12,424 nucleotides of DNA. Source: Nitrospinota bacterium (lineage in GTDB: Bacteria > UBA8248). The stretch lies in NCBI GenBank assembly GCA_003506735.1, contig DNYS01000093.1, forward strand, positions 17,039 to 29,462, read 5' to 3'. The translations under genes were made by a program, and so were the position numbers. Numbering within the stretch: position 1 is the stretch's first letter; every line of letters begins with the position of its first letter. The notes beneath the pieces were generated by a model, which had not been told where the DNA came from, did no database searches, and saw nothing but the letters and a program-made list of their open reading frames with translations. Below, one piece after another: positions 7,066 to 12,424 of this stretch.

Positions 7066-7496
7066 ATGATTCCTCCTTCAAGGACCCGGAGACGATCCGC
7101 GCGATGCTCCGGGATTTCCGCCGGATTGCGGTGGTCGGCCTATCCCCCAAGGAGCATCGGCCCAGCCACTATGTGAGCGCCTACATGAAGAAGGCGGGCT
7201 ACGAGATCGTTCCCGTCAACCCCGGCCATGAATCGCTCTTGGGCGAAACGTGTTATCCGCGTCTCGCCGCCCTGCCGGAGCCTCCCGAGGTGGTGAACGT
7301 ATTCCGGCGTTCGGACCGTGTCGGCGGGGTGGTGGATGAGGCCCTCGCCGCGGGGGCGCGGGCGGTATGGCTTCAAAAAGGGGTCATCGACGAGGCCGCC
7401 GCTCGCCGGGCGCGGGAGGTCGGTCTCGCGGTCGTCATGGACCTCTGAATCATGGTCGAGCACCGCCTGTACGGCGGACCTTCCGATTTTTCCTGA
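7062..7496 (+). CDS. YccU/COG1832-type CoA-binding protein with in-frame TGA at codon 129 (candidate selenoprotein)
   Basis: This is a small CoA-binding Rossmann protein. Visible are the nucleotide loop V-V-G-L-S (24-28), R-P-S-H-Y-V (33-38), V-P-V-N-P-G (50-55), V-N-V-F-R-R-S (78-84) and V-W-L-Q-K-G-V (102-108). The start is GTG at 7062, overlapping the alpha2 stop. The frame meets TGA at 7446-7448 right after V-V-M-D-L. Family members such as E. coli YccU continue V-V-M-D-R-C at this point, so TGA sits on the conserved Cys. The following codons read I-M-V-E-H-R-L-Y-G-G-P-S-D-F-S before a TGA at 7494, resembling the family's C-terminal tail. With readthrough the protein is 144 residues, close to the usual length; without it, it ends at 128. 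The cellular role of this family is poorly defined. Confidence 0.85.
7446..7448 (+). other. In-frame TGA at the conserved M-D-R-C cysteine position (candidate selenocysteine codon)
   Basis: Codon 129 of the CoA-binding gene is TGA directly after V-V-M-D-L. The family normally has Cys here, and homologous-looking sequence (M-V-E-H) continues after it in the same frame. Confidence 0.6.
7454..7480 (+). promoter_or_regulatory. SECIS-like hairpin after the CoA-binding protein TGA
   Basis: A five-base-pair all-GC stem (7463-7467 with 7473-7477) closes a five-base loop, TGTAC. It is backed by three more pairs (7454-7456 with 7478-7480) across an asymmetric six-base bulge. The loop starts 19 bases after the TGA and contains G then U, as in known bacterial SECIS loops such as the fdhF element. 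Confidence 0.5.
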
Positions 7497-7530
7497 ATCC
7501 ATCTTGATTCCACCCGGAATCGAAAAAATC
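7485..7530. repeat. Nested inverted repeat between convergent genes
   Basis: The inner stem GATTCC/GGAATC (7506-7511 with 7516-7521, loop ACCC) lies inside an outer T-run/A-run pair (7485-7491 with 7524-7530). It separates the convergent CoA-binding and hyuB genes. Neither strand has a T-run after the inner stem, so it is not a standard intrinsic terminator; it may still act as a barrier or 3'-end structure. Confidence 0.35.
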
Positions 7531-7541
7531 ACCGGACGGCA

Positions 7542-9296
7542 TCAAACTCCCTTCCGCAGGCGGGCGGTTTCGGCCTCGTCGATCTCGAGGGTTTCCGGAT
7601 CGAGCGCCACCCCATAGTCGCGCCGCGCCGATTCGGCGGAGACGATCTCATCGCGCACCTCCTCTCGCACGATCTCGGCGGGCCGGAGCCTCGGGTCGCC
7701 GTACCCGCCGCCGCCCGAGGCCACCTGCTCGATGACGACGCCCTCGGCGTCCGGGATAATTTCGTGACCCTTTGAGATGTACTCGCGCCCGCCGGGGTAG
7801 GTGAGTTTAGCGGTGTTGAGACCGGCGGCCCGTCCCCCGAACAGACCGAAAGGCTCCTCGCCGGGCTCGGTCTGCTGGCCGAACATGATGATCTTCGCAT
7901 CGCGGCCGAGGAGCTGCCATTCCGAGCGAATCCCGAGCCCGCCGCGCCAGCGCCCCGGCCCGGCCGAGTCGATCTCGTATTCGAAATGGCGGATCCGGTG
8001 AGGGGTCTGGATTTCGTGCATCTCGGGGTCCTGGGCCGTCATCGCCCCTCCGGTCATGACGGTGCCGATGTGATCCAGCCCGTCGAGGCCCTCGGTCGCG
8101 CCCGAGCCCCCCTTCATCGCGAAGAGGCAAAAATCCACGAAGCGGCGGCCGCTGCGTCTGTCGTAGCCGCTGGACATGCCCCAGTAGACCTTGTTCCATC
8201 CCGCCGTCACCCGGTGGGGAATGGCCTGGGCGAGCGCCTTCACGGCGGCCTCCCAAATCTGGTGGGTGAGGTGGTTGCCGTAGCTGGTGGCGTGGGGAAA
8301 CTCGGCGTTGAGCATCGAGTTTTCGGGAAAGATCATTTCGATGGGCCGGAGCATGCCGGCGTTGTGCGGAATCTCGGGATCGACGTTCATCAAGATGGCG
8401 ATCATCAGGCCGCTCGTCGAGGCGTGGAGGGGGGCGTTCGCGTAGCCCGGCGTGGGGCCCGCCGAGCCGGTGTAGTCGAACGCGATCGCATCGCCATCGA
8501 CGGTGAGGGTGCACACCACCTTGTGGCGGACGCCCTCCTGAAATCCGTCGTTGGCCAGGAACGACTCGCCCCGGTAGACGCCGTCCGGCATGGCGGCGAT
8601 CTCGCCGCGCATGATCCGCTCGGCCCCGTCCATGATGTAGGCCATGTGACGGTCGAACGCCTCGCGCCCGTAGCGGCCAAGCACTTCGAGAACCCGCCGC
8701 TCGCCCACGTTGCAGGAGCCCGCGCAGGCCTTGGCGTCCTCGGCCACGATGTCGAGGCGGGTGTTGGCGAAAATCATGTCCCACACGTCGCGCCGCAGCT
8801 TCCCGGCCTCCCACATTTTGAGCGGCGGGACGCGCAGCCCCTCGTGCCAGATTTCGGTTGCCTCGGGGTTGTATCCACCCGGGGCGCCCCCGCCCAGGTC
8901 CGCCTGGTGGGCCTTACAGGCGGCCCAGGCGACAAGTTCATCCTCGAAGAAGATGGGCTTGAACACGCCCAGGTCGTTGATCTGGTTGCCGCCGAGGTAA
9001 ACGTCGTTGTGAAAAATCACGTCTCCGGGCCGGATATCGTCCTTGAAATATTCGATGCACGCCTTGAGCGATGGTTGGAGGGCGAACCCCAGGAGAGCGG
9101 TGTATTCGGTCTGCTCGAGCATGTCGCCGTTGGCCCAGTAAACCCCGGTGGCGAAGTCCCTGCCCTCGGAAAGAATGGGCGATCGGGTGGTGTGGAGCAG
9201 GGTGAGCGCCATCTCCTCGGTGATGGAGCGGAGGCGCCGCTGGAGAACGGAGGCGAGGATGGGATCGATGCCCGGGGGGCGGGGGATGGCACTCAT
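7542..9296 (-). CDS. hyuB: Hydantoinase B/oxoprolinase-type subunit
   Basis: This 584-residue protein is the B subunit of an ATP-dependent hydantoinase/oxoprolinase-family enzyme. With HyuA it opens cyclic amides (hydantoins, 5-oxoproline-like) at the cost of ATP; related pairs occur in acetone/acetophenone carboxylases. Diagnostic segments are F-H-N-D-V-Y-L-G-G (95-103), A-C-K-A-H-Q-A-D-L-G-G (126-136), G-S-G-A-T-E and the terminal S-G-G-G-G-Y-G-D-P (about 527-535). Length is normal for a stand-alone B subunit. The ATG lies two bases after the hyuA stop and has GGGAGG before it, so the pair forms one operon. It converges on the CoA-binding gene. The actual substrate cannot be read from sequence. 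Confidence 0.95.
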   Translation of the reverse strand: MSAIPRPPGIDPILASVLQRRLRSITEEMALTLLHTTRSPILSEGRDFATGVYWANGDMLEQTEYTALLGFALQPSLKACIEYFKDDIRPGDVIFHNDVYLGGNQINDLGVFKPIFFEDELVAWAACKAHQADLGGGAPGGYNPEATEIWHEGLRVPPLKMWEAGKLRRDVWDMIFANTRLDIVAEDAKACAGSCNVGERRVLEVLGRYGREAFDRHMAYIMDGAERIMRGEIAAMPDGVYRGESFLANDGFQEGVRHKVVCTLTVDGDAIAFDYTGSAGPTPGYANAPLHASTSGLMIAILMNVDPEIPHNAGMLRPIEMIFPENSMLNAEFPHATSYGNHLTHQIWEAAVKALAQAIPHRVTAGWNKVYWGMSSGYDRRSGRRFVDFCLFAMKGGSGATEGLDGLDHIGTVMTGGAMTAQDPEMHEIQTPHRIRHFEYEIDSAGPGRWRGGLGIRSEWQLLGRDAKIIMFGQQTEPGEEPFGLFGGRAAGLNTAKLTYPGGREYISKGHEIIPDAEGVVIEQVASGGGGYGDPRLRPAEIVREEVRDEIVSAESARRDYGVALDPETLEIDEAETARLRKGV

Positions 9297-9298
9297 AT

Positions 9299-11428
9299 TC
9301 AGGTGGCCTCCCCGGTCGGCATGAATCTGGCGCGCATTTCATCCGCCCGGGCTGCCGGCCAGATGAAGCTGTGGCCGAATGCGCCACGGGCGAGTTCATG
9401 ATCTCCCGGCACAAGGATGGTCGTGTTCGGCCGCTCGACGAGGGCGGGTCCTGCGATCGTCATGCCCGGCACCAGCGCCTCTCCCCGGTATATATCCGCT
9501 TGAACGGGTTCCGGCGTGCCGGGCAACCATATCCGCCGCTTCGCACGGGGCGGTGACGGGGGGAGCGCGACGCCGATGGGCGGAGGGGAGACGGCCGTCC
9601 GTTCCGTTCGCCCCCGTCCGCTCATCCGGAGGGTGATGCATTCGGCGGGCATCTCTTCGGTGGCGTACCCGTAGAGGGCGTCGTGGCACGCATGAAACCG
9701 TCCGAGAATATCCCCGATGTCGGGGGCATCGATGGACCCGGACGGAAGGGGAACGGTGACTTCGTGATGCTGGCCGATGTAGCGCATATCCACCGCCGGC
9801 TCGAAGGCCATCCGATCCCCGGGGACGCGCTGCTCGGCCAAAATCGCGCGGCACTCCTCTCGAAGCGTCCGAAAGCGCGCCGAGAGTTCGCGCGGGTCGA
9901 GGTCCGAGGCCCCCGCGCGCCAGCTCACGGCGAGGTCGTGCTTGAGATCGGAGATCAGCATTCCGGCGGCGCAAAATACGGCGGAATCTCCCGGGACCAT
10001 GACCAGGGGAATATCCAGATCGCGCGCGATGGTTCCGGCGTGAAGCGGCCCCGCCCCGCCCGCGGCGAGCATGAGAAAATCGCGCGGATCGAGCCCCCTG
10101 CGGACGGTGACCTCCCGGATTCCGGCCGCCATCTGAGTGCAGATGACCTCGTAGATGCCAAGAGCCGCTTCTTCCACCGACAGGCCCATCGGCTCGGCCA
10201 CGGCGCGCCGAATCGCCTCTTCGGCTTCCCGGCGGCGGAGGCGGAGTTTTCCTCCCAGGAAATAGTCCGGGTCCAGGTAGCCGAGCACCAGGCAGGCGTC
10301 CGTGGCAGTGGGCTCTTCCCCCCCCTGGCCGTAGCAGGCGGGGCCGGGATTCGCCCCCGCGCTCCGGGGGCCGACGTGGAGGATCCCCCCCTGGTCGCAC
10401 CAGGCGATGCTCCCTCCCCCCGCGCCCAGCGTGTGGATGTCGAGCGAGGGGAGAGCGATGCGCCTGCCGCCGAGCCAGTTTTCCTGGGTGACCAGGGGCT
10501 CGCCGCCCTGGATGAGCGCCACATCGTAGCTCGTCCCGCCCATGTCAGTGACGATGTAGTCCGTGATTCCGTAGGGGGCGGCCGCCCGGGATGCCGCGAC
10601 CGGGGCGGCGGCGGGGCCCGAGAGGAGGGATGAAGCCGCCCGGCGCGCGGCCACCGGGGCCGTCATCACCCCGCCGTGCGATCCCATGATGAGCAGGGCG
10701 CCCGCGAAACCGGCCTCCCGGAGCGAGGTGTCCAGCTTTTCTAGATATTTTTGAATGATGGGCCCGACGTAGGCGTTGAAGGCACAGGTGCTCACGCGTT
10801 CGTAGAGCCTGATTTGCGGAAGGAGTTCGGAGGAGACGGTCAGGAACGCCTCGGGGAAAACCTCGTGGACAATCTCCGCCGCCCGTCTTTCGTGATCGGA
10901 ATTGGCCCAGGCGTGAATAAAGCAGAGGACGACCGACTCCACGCCCTCGGCCTTGAGGCGAAGGGCCTCCTCGCGGACGCCCGCCTCGTCGAGGGGTTCG
11001 AGTTCGGCGCCGGTTTCGTCCAGCCGGCCCGCCACCGTTCGCCGCAGGGCCCGGCGGATGAGGGGCGCCGGGAGTGGCCTCTTGTTGTTGAAAAACTCCT
11101 CCCTCCATCCCCGCCGCATCTGGAGAATGTCTCGGAAGCCCTGCGTGGTGATGAGGCCGGCCTTGGCTCCGTTTCCGGTGAGCACGGCGTTGGTCGCCAC
11201 GGTGGTTCCGTGAACGATGAGCCCGGTCTCCTTCAGGAAATCTCCGGCGGAAAGCCCCCGGGAGGAGGCGATTTCCCCGATGCCCTGAATGACGGCCCGG
11301 GCCGGGTCCCCCGGTGTGGAAGGGATTTTGTGCATCAACCCCTCGATGGAAGAGCCGCTGCCGGGGTCCGCCCCGGTCACCCAAAAATCCGTGAAGGTGC
11401 CTCCGGCGTCGATGCCAATCTGAAACAT
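9299..11428 (-). CDS. hyuA: Hydantoinase A/oxoprolinase-type subunit
   Basis: This 709-residue protein is the ATP-binding A subunit of the hydantoinase/oxoprolinase family, with the actin-like ATPase layout. Phosphate-1-type G-I-D-A-G-G-T-F-T-D is at 5-14, V-H-G-T-T-V-A-T-N-A-V-L at about 71-82, phosphate-2-type D-M-G-G-T-S-Y-D in the middle, and the family-typical G-A-N-P-G-P-A-C-Y-G after it. G-P-A-L-V-E-R-P-N-T-T near the C-terminus is also characteristic. It should work in the cytoplasm with HyuB. I chose the ATG at 11428 because the protein there begins with the conserved motif and has GGGAG ten bases upstream; the open frame to 12226 is antisense to the TPR gene. Possible activities are hydantoin or oxoproline hydrolysis, or carboxylation. 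Confidence 0.95.
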   Translation of the reverse strand: MFQIGIDAGGTFTDFWVTGADPGSGSSIEGLMHKIPSTPGDPARAVIQGIGEIASSRGLSAGDFLKETGLIVHGTTVATNAVLTGNGAKAGLITTQGFRDILQMRRGWREEFFNNKRPLPAPLIRRALRRTVAGRLDETGAELEPLDEAGVREEALRLKAEGVESVVLCFIHAWANSDHERRAAEIVHEVFPEAFLTVSSELLPQIRLYERVSTCAFNAYVGPIIQKYLEKLDTSLREAGFAGALLIMGSHGGVMTAPVAARRAASSLLSGPAAAPVAASRAAAPYGITDYIVTDMGGTSYDVALIQGGEPLVTQENWLGGRRIALPSLDIHTLGAGGGSIAWCDQGGILHVGPRSAGANPGPACYGQGGEEPTATDACLVLGYLDPDYFLGGKLRLRRREAEEAIRRAVAEPMGLSVEEAALGIYEVICTQMAAGIREVTVRRGLDPRDFLMLAAGGAGPLHAGTIARDLDIPLVMVPGDSAVFCAAGMLISDLKHDLAVSWRAGASDLDPRELSARFRTLREECRAILAEQRVPGDRMAFEPAVDMRYIGQHHEVTVPLPSGSIDAPDIGDILGRFHACHDALYGYATEEMPAECITLRMSGRGRTERTAVSPPPIGVALPPSPPRAKRRIWLPGTPEPVQADIYRGEALVPGMTIAGPALVERPNTTILVPGDHELARGAFGHSFIWPAARADEMRARFMPTGEAT

Positions 11429-11473
11429 GTGTGAGCGTTTCTCCCGAGAGGTTCCGGTGAAATGATTCCGGGG

Positions 11474-11503
11474 AGTATACGGTCGCGGGTTCAAAGGGGT
11501 AAA
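11474..11503 (-). promoter_or_regulatory. Candidate sigma70-type promoter of hyuAB
   Basis: Read leftward, TTTACC (11503-11498, four of six -35 matches) is followed after 18 bases by TATACT (11479-11474, five of six -10 matches). This predicts a start near 11467 and a leader of about 38 bases before the hyuA ATG. The same 162-base gap (11429-11590) must hold the rightward TPR-gene promoter. A TTGATA at 11507-11512 could be its -35, but no good -10 follows. Confidence 0.4.
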
Positions 11504-11590
11504 GGGTTGATATTTAAGTCCTGCCGGGGCAAAGTGAGTTCGTCGGTCTGCCCTTTTCGGTGAAGTTCCGCTTCGATCCGGCGGAGTCCC

Positions 11591-12424
11591 ATGGCTTCTC
11601 GACCCAGAGATCCAGAATCCAGAATTCAGGTCCTCGAGGCCGTTCTCGAGGACGACCCTGTTTCTCCCGCGTTTTTTCCGCTCGCCAGCCTGATCTGGGA
11701 AAAGGGAGAGGCCGACAAGGCCATCGGCCTGCTCACGGGTGGGCTTCAGCATCACTCGGCCTATGCGGCTCCCCGCGTTCTTCTCGGCGAAATCTATCTG
11801 GCGAAAGAGCAGGTGAGCGATGCGGCCGGTGAGTTGGAAAAAGCCATTGCCCGCGTACCGTGGAACCTCGCCGCCCAGCGGCTTCTCTTGGATTGTTGCC
11901 GAAAGTTGGGCGATGAGGCGGGAGCTCGCCGGGCCCAGGTGGCCATCGGAATGTTCGATATCCAGGACGAGGCGGCCGCCGCCGCTCTCGAAGGGCCCTT
12001 TGGAGCGCCTGGGGCGGCCTCCGCCGCTTCCGGGGCGGCTCTTGCGGATGAGGCCCCGCTGGAGGAGACGGGCGATGCCGTGCCCACTCCCTCCCTCGCC
12101 GAACTCTATATATCGCAGGGACACCCGGATAAGGCGCTCGAAGTCTACCAAAGCCTCGCCGAGGAAGATCCGGCGAACATGGATTACCTCGAAAAAATCA
12201 CCGACCTTCGGGAACAGATTGGCCAAGTCGGGGAAGCGCCCGCCGGGGCCGTGGAATCCGGCGATGCGTCCGAAATCGAGGATTTCGATTCGATCCTGGA
12301 TGAGGCAGGCGGAGATACCGGGGCCGAAGCTCTCGCTCCAGAAGCGGCCGAACCGGCCAGCGCGGCGGAACCGGAGGCGGGCGGAGAAGTCGATGACCTG
12401 GACGCACTTTTCGCGGACGAGCCG
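11591..12424 (+). CDS. TPR-repeat protein, incomplete at the right edge
   Basis: This frame is open for 278 codons to the window end. It starts at an ATG with GGCGGAG four bases upstream. The N-terminal 125 residues form helical repeats with TPR spacing (F-F-P-L-A-S-L-I-W-E-K-G-E-A-D-K-A, then L-L-G-E-I-Y-L-A-K-E-Q-V, then A-A-Q-R-L-L-L-D-C-C). Another clear TPR, L-A-E-L-Y-I-S-Q-G-H-P-D-K-A-L-E-V-Y, lies near 168-185. Between and after these are Ala/Glu/Asp-rich linkers with short D-F-D-S-I-L and D-D-L-D-A-L-F segments, probably disordered and used for binding. No signal peptide is visible, so a cytoplasmic scaffold role is likely. It is divergent from hyuA and its partners are unknown. The C-terminal domain lies outside the window. 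Confidence 0.85.
   Translation, partial: MASRPRDPESRIQVLEAVLEDDPVSPAFFPLASLIWEKGEADKAIGLLTGGLQHHSAYAAPRVLLGEIYLAKEQVSDAAGELEKAIARVPWNLAAQRLLLDCCRKLGDEAGARRAQVAIGMFDIQDEAAAAALEGPFGAPGAASAASGAALADEAPLEETGDAVPTPSLAELYISQGHPDKALEVYQSLAEEDPANMDYLEKITDLREQIGQVGEAPAGAVESGDASEIEDFDSILDEAGGDTGAEALAPEAAEPASAAEPEAGGEVDDLDALFADEP

Noticed and set aside
4632..7496. Alternative genetic code reading TGA as Trp or Gly
   Set aside because: At least eight other genes in the window end properly at TGA with normal family lengths, several with four-base stop/start overlaps. TGA is therefore a working stop here, and Cys, not Trp or Gly, is the residue expected at both sites.
7506..7521. Perfect hairpin as an intrinsic terminator
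   Set aside because: On both strands the base run following the stem is not a T-run, so it fails the usual terminator pattern.
11429..12226. Open frame extending hyuA upstream by 266 codons on the minus strand
   Set aside because: HyuA homology begins exactly at the ATG at 11428. The extension is low-complexity and antisense to the convincing TPR gene on the plus strand.

Overview
The window comes from a high-GC bacterium with a Gram-negative style: a lipoprotein signal, Shine-Dalgarno sites, and GTG or TTG starts in tightly overlapping operons. The gene content (tandem SDRs, family I CoA transferases, a HyuA/HyuB pair) suits an uncultured soil or marine lineage such as Desulfobacterota or Tectomicrobia. 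That placement is inference and cannot be settled from sequence alone. No rRNA, tRNA, CRISPR, insertion sequence or phage gene is visible.

Layout. (1) Positions 1-3540, minus strand: an operon of three tandem SDR oxidoreductase paralogues followed by a frameshifted FG-GAP/VCBS-type lipoprotein that runs off the left edge. (2) 3693-4486, plus: a divergent RidA-like protein and an unrecognised 121-residue protein. (3) 4632-7496, plus: a compact operon with CoA-transferase alpha (alpha1), CoA-transferase beta, a second alpha (alpha2), and a YccU/COG1832-type CoA-binding protein. (4) 7542-11428, minus: hyuA then hyuB, ATP-dependent hydantoinase/oxoprolinase-type subunits. (5) 11591 to the right edge, plus: a TPR protein, incomplete.

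Main discovery candidate. Two genes of operon 3 contain an in-frame TGA where a cysteine is expected. In alpha1, codon 102 is TGA; the neighbouring paralogue alpha2, which aligns without gaps over the full 274 codons, has Cys102 (TGC). In the CoA-binding protein, codon 129 is TGA, in the place of the Cys of the family's C-terminal M-D-R-C motif, and the codons after it read I-M-V-E-H-R, resembling the family's usual tail. Each TGA is followed at 19-23 nt by a strong hairpin whose apical loop has G in its first two positions, the geometry of a bacterial SECIS element. TGA is also the normal stop of most other genes here, so a changed genetic code does not explain this. The simplest non-trivial reading is two selenocysteine proteins in one operon, both handling coenzyme A. 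I know of no established selenocysteine form of either family. Nonsense mutation or sequence error remain the alternatives, and the homopolymer frameshift in the lipoprotein gene shows that small errors or decay may be present.

Working model (inference): CoA transferase, SDRs, a Rid-family protein and the HyuAB enzyme handle carboxylic acids or their amides and CoA esters, with two potentially selenol-bearing proteins contacting CoA.
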